Part shown: in pieces, positions 1 to 10,617 of the stretch
Position numbering within the stretch: the first letter of the stretch is position 1
Layout of the letters: every line of letters starts with the position of its first letter
Assembly (NCBI RefSeq): GCF_002127325.2
Contig: NC_035448.2
Coordinates: 118,313,426 to 118,377,425, forward strand
Direction of reading: 5' to 3'
Length of the DNA: 64,000 nucleotides
From: Helianthus annuus
Lineage: Eukaryota; Streptophyta; Magnoliopsida; Asterales; Asteraceae
The notes under the pieces: generated by a model
The model's database searches: none
What the model was told of the DNA's origin: nothing
Seen by the model: only the letters and a program-made list of their open reading frames with translations
Translations under genes and position numbers: made by a program

Positions 1-1005
1 CTTACATCACTTGGTGAAGACAAGTGTTTAGTATAATACTTTTTATTTTTAATCTTTTGCACTTTTTATTTGGTTTTGTATTAATGACTTTAATAACTAG
101 TTGCTTATGTTGAAGGTGATCTTTCCTTATCGTTTGTCCGTGGTGTCTTGACATTATTTTACTGTCTATATAAAATAAAAGATTTTCACCATTCATATCT
201 CCACGGTCTATATGGAGGTATGTTGGCTACCTGGTCGGGGGTTAAGGGAACGGTTTGGTAAGGGTCTTGCCCTTGTTCAGCGTTTAGAGGTCCTGCTTGG
301 GACCTGGGTCAAATTTAGTAGGACCTCCTTCAATGCCCATAGGTATTGGATGGCGGGGATCCAAACTCTTTGACCCCCTCATAAGTTAACTACTATTAAT
401 ACTATAACCCGGCTATTTAGGACTGTATCCTTGCTGACTCAGACTACTTAGCCGAGGGTAACGTCACCGCCAAAAGCGGGGCCTACCATAATTTGCATTA
501 ATAACTTAATTCATTATCTTCCAATAATCCGACCCTTTAGGATTGTATCCTTGCTGACTCAAACTACTGGGTTGAGGGTAACGTCGACTTCAAAAGAGGG
601 GCCTACTACAATAACTAAGATAATCTCTTAAACAAGTGCAAAAGTGCGAAAATAATCAAAGGTTATACTAATACACGAGTCGGATCCAAGTGATTCATCT
701 TGTCTATCTATTTTTATTTTATTTTATTTTTCAGCATTTAGTTAGTTTTTATTTTCTTAGTTTAAAAACATTTTTGTCACTTTTTGATTTGATTAGACGT
801 TGAGGATAAACCGATATTAAAAGCTCTTGTGTCCTTGGACGACCTCGGTATCTTACCAACACTATACTACGTCCACGATGGGTGCACTTGCCCATATGTG
901 TGTTTATTGTTAGTAAATATCGTGTTTTATAAATTTAAAACTTGGCTAAAGGTGTAAAAAGGGCTTAATTATACATCTAAATTATATATACACCGACACA
1001 CATCA
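1..1005 (+). mobile_element. 5' LTR of the Athila-type element (3' portion only)
   Basis: The LTR ends in ...acacatca at 1005, matching the end of the 3' LTR at 7028. The first part of the LTR, including its promoter, lies before the window. Confidence 0.95.
405..612 (+). repeat. Internal imperfect tandem duplication inside the Athila LTR
   Basis: Two diverged units about 123 bp apart share the core tgtatccttgctgactca and gagggtaacgtc followed by ggggcctac. The same pair is present in the 3' LTR at about 6428-6635, so it belongs to the family and is not a local event. Confidence 0.8.
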
Positions 1006-1011
1006 AGTTTT

Positions 1012-1029
1012 TAGCGCCGCTGCCGGGGA
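1012..1029 (+). promoter_or_regulatory. Primer binding site, tRNA-Asp type
   Basis: Six bases after the LTR end, this stretch matches 16 of 18 bases of the complement of the 3' end of tRNA-Asp (TGGCGCCGTTGCCGGGGA). This primer is typical of the Athila clade. Confidence 0.85.
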
Positions 1030-1127
1030 CACAAGGATTTTAAGAAAGTTAGGAATCAACGGCCTAATCAAATTTTTATTTTTCTTTTTAATTTTTAGGA
1101 TTTTTCTTAGTTTTTCAGCTTTTGCAG

Positions 1128-1340
1128 AGCTCAGCACGGGCCGTGCCTGGTCGGACACGGGCCGTGCCCAACGTCGTTACTGGCAGTTTTTAGTTTTCCA
1201 AGTTACAGAAGGCTGACCACGGGGCCGTGTCGGTGCAACACGGGGCCGTGTCCAACTTCCAGTAACTGGGGTCTGGAAAATATTAACTGAAACTCCGACC
1301 ACGGGCCGTGTTCGCTGAACACGGGGCCGTGGTGAACCTT
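1128..1340 (+). repeat. Leader array of CACGG(G)GCCGTG palindromes
   Basis: Six palindromic 11-12-mers occur in three pairs at about 22-29 bp spacing between the PBS and gag. Similar clusters recur at 3790-3990 and, in the 3' LTR, at 5638-5812. Confidence 0.9.
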
Positions 1341-1405
1341 CTGACCAGCATTCTTTTCTGTTTTTATTGCAGGACTTGGAACCCGACGTCAACCTTACAT
1401 AGTGT

Positions 1406-2598
1406 ATGAGCTCCAGTTCCAATAAGGACATAAAAGAACCACTAGAAGAACCCGAACGCTTTCTCAGAAAAAGGTTAAAAGCTAAAAACCAAGAGAAGGT
1501 TTCGGGTGATCCACCTCCAATGGCGGACCAACGTACCCTTATGGATTATCTACGACCTACCGTAGGTAACCTAGGCGCCGCTATCAATGCTCCGAATGTC
1601 GAAGCCAATAACTTCGAACTTCGGCCGCATTTGATACAAATGCTCCAAAACTCCGCAACCTTCCACGGGCTTGCGGACGAGGATCCCCATCTACATATCA
1701 CCAATTTCTTAGAAATATGTGATACCTTTCGGATCAACCGAGCGAAAGCTTGGCTCAACGCCCTCCCAGCTGGATCGGTAAACACCTGGGATGAACTAGC
1801 CCAAAAATTTCTATATAAGTATTTCCCTCCCGCTAAAACTGCTAAATTAATGACTGAAATTAATACATATTCACAAGAGGACGGGGAATCCTTATATGAA
1901 ACTTGGGAAAGGTTCAAGGAGTTATTACGCAAGTGTCCGCATCACGGCCTTGCGATATGGCAACAAGTATCCACTTTCTATAATGGATTGTTGCCACACA
2001 CAAGGCAGACACTTGATTCTAGCTCCGGGGGACTTTTAGGTAATCGACGCCCACACGAAATATATAATCAAATTGAGGAAATTGCTCAAACCAATTTTCA
2101 ATGGCACACCCCCCGGGGGAATAAATCTATTGCCCCGGGCGCCCATAAGGTCGATGAAAGCACTTCTTTACAAGCCCAAATCGAGGCCCTTTCTTCAAAG
2201 ATAAAAAAATTGGAAATGACAAAAAGAGTCTCGGTTATGGCTTGTGAAGGGTGTGGTGGTCACATGAAAATTGGAGTTGTATGAAAGAAACGGACGATCA
2301 ACAAGAAATGGTAAACTACATTGATAATAGACCTAGGCCGTCGGGTCCCCCAACGGGAACTTACAACCAAGGATGGCGAAACCACCCAAACCATGGTTGG
2401 AGGGAACTCGGCAATAGTAGTAACCAACAAACCCAACGAACAAACTTTCAACAACCAAGAAATGAGTCACAAAATTTCACTCAACAACAAAGTGGACGAG
2501 AAAGGCTCGAAGATACTATATCTCGCCTCATCTCCGACACTGAAAAGAAAAACTCGGAAAGATTTCTACAATTAGAATCAAATTTTAGAAATCAATAA
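1406..2598 (+). pseudogene. gag: Athila-type gag, broken
   Basis: The reading frame opens at a methionine at 1406 and encodes an Athila-like retrotransposon gag: MADQRTLMDYLRP, then HLHITNFLEICDTFR, then AKAWLNALPAGS and KYFPPAKTAKL. These are hallmarks of the plant gag domain that packages element RNA into virus-like particles. By comparison with the family (recall), about 20 residues seem to be missing between FRINR and AKAWLN. Near 2265 the frame is lost inside a Cys-rich CEGCGG motif. The homologous protein continues in another frame from about 2251 (HENWSCMKETD) until a TAA stop at 2596-2598. The next bases (ASIQNIEKQLNQIAQ) still read as gag tail in the same frame, so this stop is a nonsense change. 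The copy cannot make full-length gag. Confidence 0.88.
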
Positions 2599-3582
2599 GC
2601 TAGCATTCAAAACATAGAAAAACAATTAAATCAAATAGCTCAAAATTTTGCCGAGAGACCGCAAGGCGCATTACCTAGTAATACCGAAACAAACCCAAAA
2701 GCGCAAGTTCACCTCATCACACTACGAAACCGCACCGTAGGGCCTGCAGAAGCGCCACCGCCAACAGAAGAAACAATACCCACACCTCTGCAAGAGAAGA
2801 ACTCCCCTCCGTCACCAGAGCCTACCAAGGCTCCTCGAGTTCCATACCCCGGTAGGTTAATTCGTCAAAAGACCAATGAGCAATTCGCAAAGTTCGAAAG
2901 TCTGTTAAAACAATTGCATGTCAATATTCCTTTTATCGAGGTCCTATCACAAATGCCCAAATACTCTAAATTCATGAGGGACTTCCTTACGCATAAAAAG
3001 AAAATTAAAAATTTGCAGTTAGTCAATTTAGGCGAAGAATGCTCTGCACTCGTACTCAATAAACTTCCCCAAAAGAAAATCGATCCCGGAAGCTTCACGA
3101 TTCCCTGTTCAATAGGGGAATCCCCCGTTCGTAATGCTCTAGCCGACCTTGGGGCTAGCATTAACCTCATGCCCTCATCTATGTTTAAAAGACTCGGCTT
3201 GGGAACCACGAGTCCCACAAAAATGAGCATACAACTCGCTGATCGCTCCGTCAAATTTCCACAGGGTGTCATCGAAAACGTTTTGGTAAAGGTAAGCAGA
3301 TTCGTCTATCCAGCCGACTTTGTCATACTAGATATGGAAGAAGACACCGAGGTTCCCCTCATACTAGGAAGACCCTTTCTTGCCACCGCCCAAGCAGTGG
3401 TAGATATGAATGACGGAACACTCACTTTGAGATATGGGGATGATGAAGTAAAATTCGGAGTCGGGAAAAGAATAGAGGACGACGACCCGGTCAACTACAT
3501 GAAGGTTATTGATTCGAGCTTGGATGCTGCTCTACGACGGTGTAACATGGGACGCCAAGCATCCCACTCAGAAAACATATAA
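2599..3582 (+). pseudogene. Athila-type gag tail and aspartic protease
   Basis: The frame continues past the nonsense codon. It gives a Pro/Glu-rich linker and then a retropepsin-like domain with the active-site motif ADLGASINLMP (around 3144-3176) and the flap/second-half motif VPLILGRPFLATAQAVVDM (around 3352-3408). It ends at a stop at 3580-3582. The DLGASI form is usual for Athila proteases. An in-frame ATG at 2914 would give 222 aa containing the whole protease domain. No reverse transcriptase follows. The downstream bases resemble element 3' noncoding DNA, so the rest of pol has been deleted in this lineage or copy. Confidence 0.85.
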
Positions 3583-3789
3583 CCTCGCATTGGGTCTAGC
3601 CAAGGACCCTTATAAACGTGGCGCACCACGGAGGCATTCCGCGGAACTATCCTTAGTTTAGTTTAATCTTTTAGTTTTAATTTGCAGGAATAAAACACAC
3701 TCATGGTGATAATGGATGAAAAAGGGAATGAGAAAAATGGACCCATGCACAAAGAACAGAGCAACCCGACACAAATCTCCATCACAGAA

Positions 3790-3990
3790 GGCTCAACACG
3801 GGTCGTGCCCAACCAACACGGCCCCGTGCTGAACCACCTGCAGAAAAATGCCCAGTTCAGGTAACTGGACACGGGCCGTGTTCAACGGACACGCCCCCGT
3901 GTCCAGGCTTCTGTCTCATTTCTTTAATTTCTGTTACTGGCACCTGACCACGGGGCCGTGCCCGGTCACCACGGGGCCGTGTCCAGGCTG
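3790..3990 (+). repeat. Second cluster of CACGG(G)GCCGTG palindromes
   Basis: Six copies, some degenerate (cacgggtcgtg, cacgcccccgtg), in the 3' internal region, arranged in pairs as in the leader array. Confidence 0.88.
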
Positions 3991-4761
3991 CCAGTAACAT
4001 AAATCTTTGCTTTTTAACACCACACCACACATCCAATCAACCTAAAAATTTATTTTTGGGACACATTGAGGACAATGTGTAATTTAAGTGTGGGGGGGAA
4101 GCTAACACTTTGAAATTTTGCAAGTCCTAACAACAAGCCTTACACAAAACTCTATTGGAACCGCTAAACACCCAAATTTTTTTTTTCAAAAATCCTTTCA
4201 TTTTTACTTGTCTAAAGTTTAAGTTAGGAATCACAAGATCAATAAGGTTATATTTTTATAAAATTTACAACCGAAAGCGTCGTGATACAAGAACCAACAT
4301 AAGAAAATTACGAAATGGCATAACAAGTCTAGTTAAAATTTAATTATATATACTTGATCACATTAAAAACCCATTCCCACAAAAGTGAGTTTTGAGCCTT
4401 TATTGAGCATACAAATTTACATCTTTAGACTAAATGCTCATTTTTCGTTTCTTGTGTGAATAGCCGCTTGGTTCTTACAACTCTAGAACTTGCCACGACG
4501 ATTCATTCCCGGTCCTTACCAACTTAAACCCAAGTAAGTAAATGATGGAGGCATTAGGACTAACCATTTTTCTTTCTACACCATTATTTTTCAATTTTTT
4601 TTTACCACCTACCCAAAATCCCCTTAGTTAACCCCTTTGAGCATAAACCTTTCATTTCATTACCCTAAATCCCTTTTTACCCACCAAAAAACCTTTTTAT
4701 TTTTCACCCCTTATTTTAGTAACAAAGCTCGGTTTTTCGCAAGCTCGTTCTTTTATGTGAC

Positions 4762-4792
<31 letters not shown>

Positions 4793-5373
4793 GATGATGA
4801 AGTTAAAAACAAACAAAGTTATACAAACAAAAGCTTGTTTGGAGGAATACTTCAAAATAAAAAGTCACTAAAAATTTTTTTTTTTTTGAAAACCGACGCT
4901 TTTTACGCTTTTCGCCCTTTTACTAACCACTAACCCAACCAACCACCTTTAGCCCAAGCCTAACCCTTCACCCAAAAAGTCCTCTTGATATTTACAAAGG
5001 TAAAAAGTTAAAAAGGAGGAGGATTGATTGCTTGGCAAGCCTATGGAAGGTGTGAGTTCCATGCTGCTCTCGAGTGATTCACTAAAAATACACCTACGGC
5101 CGAGTGTTGAGTGATTTATCCCGTGAGGTATGTGAACTTGTATATAAATAGAATTTTAAAAAAGGCATGTTATGCCCAAATAAGTAATTTATCCTATGAG
5201 ACGTTCTCAATAAATCATAACGAATAAAATTGTGAATAAATAAAAATAAAACCTAAAAAGATCTTGGATTCCCGACACTCTATGACAAGCCAAAAACTTT
5301 CTCTTCTACATATTCCATTTGGGAGTGTAAGCCACATTTTAAAGAGTTTTGCTTGAGGACAAGCAAAAATTCA

Positions 5374-5387
5374 AGTATGGGGGTATT
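5374..5387 (+). promoter_or_regulatory. Polypurine tract of the Athila-type element
   Basis: agtatgggggtatt lies immediately upstream of the 3' LTR start (tgatgtgtg). This is the usual site for plus-strand priming. Confidence 0.8.
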
Positions 5388-5637
5388 TGATGTGTGTAAA
5401 ATGCAACATATAAATCACATCAATTAAGGCATAAAACTAACCCTTTTTAAGTACTAATGTTGGAAAAAGAGTGTTTTTGTCTTCCTTTTGTATTTTCAGG
5501 ATGAAATGAGCTCAAATTCACAAAAGAAGCAAAAAGACAACTAATTCTAGCATAAATACAAGGAAAGGAATAAAAGAAGACTGCCCGGACCCTCAACGGC
5601 ATCCTCCAAAGCAAAGAAGAGAAAACAGAAGCCTGAA

Positions 5638-5812
5638 CACGCCCCGTGCTCAGCCAGCACGGGGCCGTGCCCAAGAAGCAGCATAAAAGACAAACTGTTA
5701 GAAGCTTCCATTGCCCACCACGGGGCCGTGTCCAGCGAGCACGGGGGCGTGGTGAAAGTACAGACGGGCACGGGGGCGTGTCCAGCGGACACGGGGCCGT
5801 GCCCAGCCTTCT
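5638..5812 (+). repeat. U3 array of CACGG(G)GCCGTG palindromes upstream of the LTR TATA box
   Basis: Six palindromic 12-mers (cacggggccgtg, cacgggggcgtg and variants) fill the 180 bp just before the TATA box at 5821. Their position is that of a proximal promoter. Confidence 0.9.
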
Positions 5813-5820
5813 GTTCAGCC

Positions 5821-5828
5821 TATAAATA
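5821..5828 (+). promoter_or_regulatory. LTR TATA box
   Basis: tataaata about 430 bp into the 3' LTR, directly after the palindrome array. The expected transcription start is about 30 bp downstream. Confidence 0.75.
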
Positions 5829-7031
5829 GGGGTGCTTGGTTTCATTCCATCTCATCCCTTGGCACACCACCTCTCTCACACTTCATCCACCACCCACCAC
5901 CACCATAACACCATCATCCACCACCATCATCCATTGTCCATCATAGAGTGTGTGTGAGTCGTCTCGGGATCCAAGATTGATCGTAAGAGTTCTTGACAAT
6001 CAAGGCCATGTTTGCCTAAGTCTCTTACATCACTTGGTGAAGACAAGTGTTTAGTATAATACTTTTTATTTTTAATCTTTTGCACTTTTTATTTGGTTTT
6101 GTATTAATGACTTTAATAACTAGTTGCTTATGTTGAAGGTGATCTTTCCTTATCGTTTGTCCGTGGTGTCTTGACATTATTTTACTGTCTATATAAAATA
6201 AAAGATTTTCACCATTCATATCTCCACGGTCTATATGGAGGTATGTTGGCTACCTGGTCGGGGGTTAAGGGAACGGTTTGGTAAGGGTCTTGCCCTTGTT
6301 CAGCGTTTAGAGGTCCTGCTTGGGACCTGGGTCAAATTTAGTAGGATCTCCTTCAATGCCCATAGGTATTGGATGGCGGGGATCCAAACTCTTTGACCCC
6401 CTCATAAGTTAACTACTATTAATACTATAACCCGGCTATTTAGGACTGTATCCTTGCTGACTCAGACTACTTAGCCGAGGGTAACGTCACCGCCAAAAGC
6501 GGGGCCTACCATAATTTGCATTAATAACTTAATTCATTATCTTCCAATAATCCGACCCTTTAGGATTGTATCCTTGCTGACTCAAACTACTGGGTTGAGG
6601 GTAACGTCGCCTTCAAAAGAGGGGCCTACTACAATAACTAAGATAATCTCTTAAACAAGTGTAAAAGGGCGAAAATAATCAAAGGTTATACTAATACACG
6701 AGTCGGATCCAAGTGATTCATTTTGTCTATCTGTTTTTATTTTATTTTATTTTTCAGCATTTAGTTAGTTTTTATTTTCTTAGTTTAAAAACATTTTTCT
6801 CACTTTTTGATTTGATTAGACGTTGAGGATAAACCGATATTAAAAGCTCTTGTGTCATTGGACGACCTCGGTATCTTACCAACACTATACTACGTCCACG
6901 ATGGGTGCACTTGCCCATATGTGTGTTTAGTGTTAGTAAATATCGTGTTTTATAAATTTAAAACTTGGCTAAAGGTGTAAAAAGGGCTTAATTATACATC
7001 TAAATTATATATACACCGACACACATCATTA

Positions 7032-7449
7032 ATGATTACTGAAATCATGTACACTACTTCTTGTTTTCTTGAATAACTAGCCAACTTTATTACTGAAATG
7101 AATTTCAGTGGCCTTCGAGGTTTATCTCCTGTGATTGAAATTACTTCTCCTGTAGGTGTATGGATTTCTACGGAATTTTTATCACAGAGAATTCTAGCAT
7201 GGTTGGTTACTAACCAATCCATTCCTAATACCACATTGAATCCGGCTAACTTCATAGGTAACAGGTTTGCAGAAAACTTATGGCCTAAGAGTTCTATTTT
7301 TCCTTCTTGCAAGACCTTATCTATTTTAATAGAATTCCCATCTACCGTTTCGACTGTAAAAGTCTGCCTAAGATTGGTCAATGGTAAATTAAGAGCTTGG
7401 CAGAATGAAGTATTAAAAAAACTTTGGTTTGCACGAGAGTCAAATAATA
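7032..7449 (-). pseudogene. Tekay copy 1 protease, interrupted
   Basis: This is the C-terminal continuation of the gag-pro frame after the hAT insertion. On the minus strand it reads LFDSRANQSF and later VVLGMDWL, the two conserved halves of a gypsy protease. The active-site Gly (usual D-S/T-G-A) is Arg here (cgt codon), so the enzyme should be inactive. The frame ends where the Athila LTR begins. Copy 2 keeps Gly but has lost the catalytic Asp. Confidence 0.88.
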
Positions 7450-7457
7450 CTTTTGCA

Positions 7458-8334
7458 TAGGGGTGTGCAAAAACACCCGAATCCAAAACCGAATCCGAAT
7501 TATCCGAAAATCCGAATCCGAACTATCCGAATTTTCGGATATCCGAAAATTCGGATATCCGAAATTCGGATAATCCGAGTTTCCGGATTCGGATTCGGAT
7601 AGTGATTTAAGAAATTTTCGGATATTTCGGATATCCGAAAGTTTTTTTAAATAAGTGAACTGTATATACCTAATAAAACCCTAATTGTTTCTCATCCCCT
7701 TTTATCAGCCAGTCCTCTACCTACCTGTACTGTTCTTATCTCCGCTGAAGATCTGCAACATCGGTAAGCATCAAAGATTCAACCAACATCGAAGGTTTGA
7801 AGTAGAAGAATTTTAAAAGTCGAAGAGGTGAAACACCCCACTAAGTCACTAACCTATATTCATCTAAATTTTAAAGTAGACTTAGGAAGGATTTCTATTT
7901 TACTAATTCATTTGTTGAATTAAACCTACAGATTCCTCTAAGACCCCTTCATCTAAGTTTTTTTAACTTGCTGATGCAAAGCAAACCTACGACCCCACTA
8001 ATTAATAGTTTTTTTATTCAATTTTTTTTAGTAAATCAGATTTGTTTGCATTCTTATTTGGTCTATAGATCTGTAATATTTTGGTTTGAACTTTGAACAG
8101 GTTTTGATACTGATGTTAAATAATTTTTATTTTTTTTGTTGAATTTGTTACAAATTGTTTTAAATGGATACCCGTTGAATTATCCGAATCCGTATCCGAA
8201 ATTTCGGATATCCGAAGTTCGGATATCCGAAATTTCGGATACGGATTCGGATAGTGAAATCCACTATCCGAAACATCCGGATACCCGAAATTCGGATATC
8301 CGAATTTTCGGATATCCGGTTTTGAACACCCCTA
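7458..8334. mobile_element. Non-autonomous hAT element, 877 bp
   Basis: The ends are inverted: TAGGGGTGTGCAAAA at the left and, on the minus strand from the right, TAGGGGTGTTCAAAA. The 8-bp target duplication cttttgca is at 7450-7457 and 8335-8342. Both are hAT hallmarks. The subterminal 150-160 bp at each side are packed with alternating TCCGAA/TTCGGAT palindromes (cggatatccg). The middle (about 7640-8160) is AT-rich and carries no transposase. The element splits the gag and protease coding of Tekay copy 1. Confidence 0.95.
7480..7635. repeat. hAT left subterminal array of TTCGGAT/ATCCGAA motifs
   Basis: More than a dozen TCCGAA or TTCGGA hexamers in about 150 bp, many as palindromes such as ttcggatatccgaa. 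The right end (8165-8322) has a matching array. Such arrays are the usual binding platform for hAT transposases. Confidence 0.9.
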
Positions 8335-8342
8335 CTTTTGCA

Positions 8343-9577
8343 TACACGTTGTGAACCAGAAACGTACCAGCTATCACATCGGGAATGAGTTCTGCTTCTT
8401 GAGTGGTCAGCTGGAATGCTCTGGCATTCTTTTTGGTAGTTCCGTCAGTCGTCTTAGCTTTGTTGTCTGCTGGTTTGACCAGTTTGGGACATTCGGTTCT
8501 GAAATGTCCGGTTTCTCCACAGTTATAGCAGACCCTGGTCTTTTTCCTACAATCTTCCTCACGATGTCCTATAGCTTTGCAAAAGTTACAGGTTTCATTG
8601 CATTTTCCAAAATGTTTCTTTTTGCAATTCCTGCAGAAAGGCGGGGTGGAAGATTGCCCGATTCCCCTCTTCTTGAACCTGCTATTATTACCCATATGAA
8701 ATCCTTGGGTAATTTTCTGAGCCAATTCCTTTTTCCGGTTTTCTTCTCTTGTACGTACCAGTTCGTTAGTTAGGGTGTTAGCTAATTCTACCGCATCGTC
8801 TATAGTGCGAGGTCTCGCAGCTTTAACGATATTACGGATTTCGCCAATCAATCCCCAAATATAACGGGAAATAAGCACCGGTTCTGGCGAAGCCAGGGTT
8901 GGTACCACTCTCGCATATTCGAAGAATGTTGAAGTATATCCTCGACAGTCTACACCCACCATACGATGGCTCAAGAACTTATTTGCCATTTGTTCCTTTT
9001 CATACTCGGGACAAAATTTTCTTTCCATTAGCTGCTTAAATTCTTCCCAATTCATGGCATAGGCCACATTCCTTCCTTTGGCTTGAAGTACCGTATTCCA
9101 CCATTCTAATGCCCCTTCTTTGAAAAGATGTGACGCATACATAACCTTGTCGTCTTCAGCACATTTACTTATCATAATTACTGCTTCGGTCTTCTCCAAC
9201 CAACGCAGTGTCGCAGTTGCCCCTTCATTGCCTGCAAATTCAGCTGGTTTACAAGCAAGAAATTCTTTGTAAGTGTAACTAGGCGTTGCAGCTTTCATTT
9301 TCTTAAGAAGTGGGGCCTGCCGTGGATCATTGTTGTGATTATCATGATTGCCGCCTCCGTTTACGCTATTACTGAAGTTATCTTCTTGAGTACGTTTACT
9401 AGGAATGATTTGTTGAGGTTCAGCAGGTTTCTGGGCAGCAGCCAGAATTGCTGGAATAGCATTGGCTATCCCTTGAGCAACGATATTTTCGATATCCTAC
9501 CTAGTCATAAATTGATTTTCCTGATTTTGCTCAGATTGATTCACTTCATTAACTGGTTCATTACCAGCGTTTTCCAT
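8343..9577 (-). pseudogene. gag: Tekay copy 1 gag with CCHC zinc knuckles, broken
   Basis: The minus-strand start at 9577 (MENAGNEPVNEVNQSEQ) aligns with the gag of copy 2 at 40454. An early TAG stop follows MTR (near 9499); the frame stays open from KMKAATPSYTYK onward. The retrotransposon gag domain follows: FKEGALEWWNTVLQ, FCPEYEKEQMANKFL, and VPTLASPEPVLISRYIWGL. Then come Cys-rich zinc knuckles: CRNCKKKHFGKC, CNFCKAIGHREEDC and CYNCGETGHFRTEC. The frame runs on toward protease and is cut by the hAT element. One nonsense codon plus the insertion make it a pseudogene. Confidence 0.9.
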
Positions 9578-9888
9578 CTGGTAATTATTATAGGTATAAA
9601 TTACTAGTGTCAAATAATCAATAATTAAATATAACAAAACAATTGCACATAAGCACACAATTTTTTTTTACAACACATATATAGCCAAAATTGTCGATTT
9701 CTCGACTTCTATTTTTATAGATTATATTAGGCATCCGTACACACTGTTATTTTACAGAAGTTTTTTTTTTAAGTTATTTTACAGAGTTATATTTTCGTTA
9801 CTACTATTATTATACAAATACAGCCTCCCAACCCCACTATTCCTTTGTCAGCTGGCATTTAGTAGCGACGTTCCCTCTCGTCGTATTT

Positions 9889-10617
9889 CTAGGAGATTTG
9901 TTCTCCCATTTCCCGGATCCTATTCCCTGTACCTATCAGCTCCTTGCCAAAATGGCGGAGTTCGGCTAGGTTCTCATTACTCATCGGTGGGTTTGGTATA
10001 GGTTCTGGGTCGAACTGAGGGAAAAAGGTATAAGGGTTATTAAGAAGGTTTTGGAACTGCCAGTCGTTAGTCCACCATTCGTCCATTTCTCCTAAAGGTT
10101 GGGTGTGGATTAGAGGGTCTGGAATAGCTGGTTCCAAGTTCATTGGAAGTTGGGTTTCAGCAGGATAAGGGTAGAGATTGTTGGTGATAGATCTAATGAT
10201 ATCACAGCTTGCCAGTAGATGATCTAATTCCTCCTGAAATGGAAATTCTTCAGTTTGCTTAGAACTTTCCCCGATTTCTATTCTTGTTTGCCTAACATTT
10301 TCCCCGATTTCTATCTCTGCTGGCCTAGAACTCTCTCCGATCTCGATCTCTTTTCCTTTATCCATAGGATTTTCTATTTTGGGAATTTTCCTAGTTGCTG
10401 GTTTCCTCCTGCGCACTTTCCTCCATCCTACATATCTTCTTCTTTTCTTAGGCTTTGCTTTCTCCGGAGGTGGAGCTTGAAATTCCATAGGTTCCTCCAA
10501 ATCAGAAATGTAACCAGTAAAGTCGTTGGAAACTTCTATTGGTACAGGATAGAGATTGAGATTCTGAAGGGCTTCAGATAATTCATTCATGTTGTTTAGC
10601 ATATATGCAAAATGCAT
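9889..10617 (-). CDS. Tekay extra ORF b upstream of gag, 242 aa, function unknown
   Basis: A single open frame from ATG at 10617 lies between ORF a and gag on the minus strand. It has no domain I recognise. Visible features are a strongly basic stretch (KPKKRRRYVGWRKVRRRKP, a plausible nuclear-targeting or RNA-binding patch), a threefold repeat related to EIGESS(K/R), and a conserved acidic/aromatic C-terminal part (EMDEWWTNDWQFQ, then PQFDPEPIPNPPMSNENL). The homologue in copy 2 (39462-40193) keeps the same blocks and extends nine residues further (WKYDEREHRY). Here TGG is TAG, giving an early end. Conservation in two copies argues that it is a true element gene and not chance. Confidence 0.7.
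   Translation of the reverse strand: MHFAYMLNNMNELSEALQNLNLYPVPIEVSNDFTGYISDLEEPMEFQAPPPEKAKPKKRRRYVGWRKVRRRKPATRKIPKIENPMDKGKEIEIGESSRPAEIEIGENVRQTRIEIGESSKQTEEFPFQEELDHLLASCDIIRSITNNLYPYPAETQLPMNLEPAIPDPLIHTQPLGEMDEWWTNDWQFQNLLNNPYTFFPQFDPEPIPNPPMSNENLAELRHFGKELIGTGNRIREMGEQIS

Larger units (their letters stand above)
3583..5387 (+). other. Noncoding 3' internal region of the Athila-type element
   Basis: No coding similarity was recognised. The stretch holds a second cluster of CACGG(G)GCCGTG-type palindromes at about 3790-3990 and a purine-rich segment at 4080-4103 (ttaagtgtgggggggaag). It also holds a short (AT)n tract at 4766-4790 and AT-rich DNA up to the terminal polypurine tract. The ORFs here are low-complexity and look spurious. 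Confidence 0.8.
1..7028 (+). mobile_element. Athila-type Ty3/gypsy LTR element, non-autonomous (gag-protease only), 5' end off window
   Basis: Two direct LTR copies flank an internal region of about 4.4 kb. The visible 5' LTR (1-1005) aligns with 6024-7028 with no net length change and about nine substitutions by eye. That is roughly 1% divergence and implies a young insertion. A PBS matching tRNA-Asp follows the 5' LTR, and a G-rich polypurine tract precedes the 3' LTR. The interior encodes an Athila-like gag and an aspartic protease, then about 1.8 kb of noncoding DNA. No reverse transcriptase, RNase H or integrase is detectable, so the element must have been moved in trans. It inserted into the protease/RT junction of a minus-strand Tekay element; the other part of that host lies left of the window. 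The target duplication cannot be checked because the left flank is missing. Confidence 0.93.
5388..7028 (+). mobile_element. 3' LTR of the Athila-type element (1641 bp)
   Basis: Starts tgatgtgtgtaaaatg and ends acaccgacacacatca. Positions 6024-7028 repeat 1-1005. It carries the palindrome cluster, a TATA box and the internal tandem duplication. Confidence 0.95.

Noticed and set aside
2..196. 64-aa minus-strand ORF, repeated at 6025-6219
   Set aside because: Lies in the LTR, duplicated only because the LTR is; no domain.
1177..1431. Minus-strand ORF with repeated TRPR motifs, and similar ones at 5447-5845
   Set aside because: Translations of the CACGGGGCCGTG palindrome arrays.
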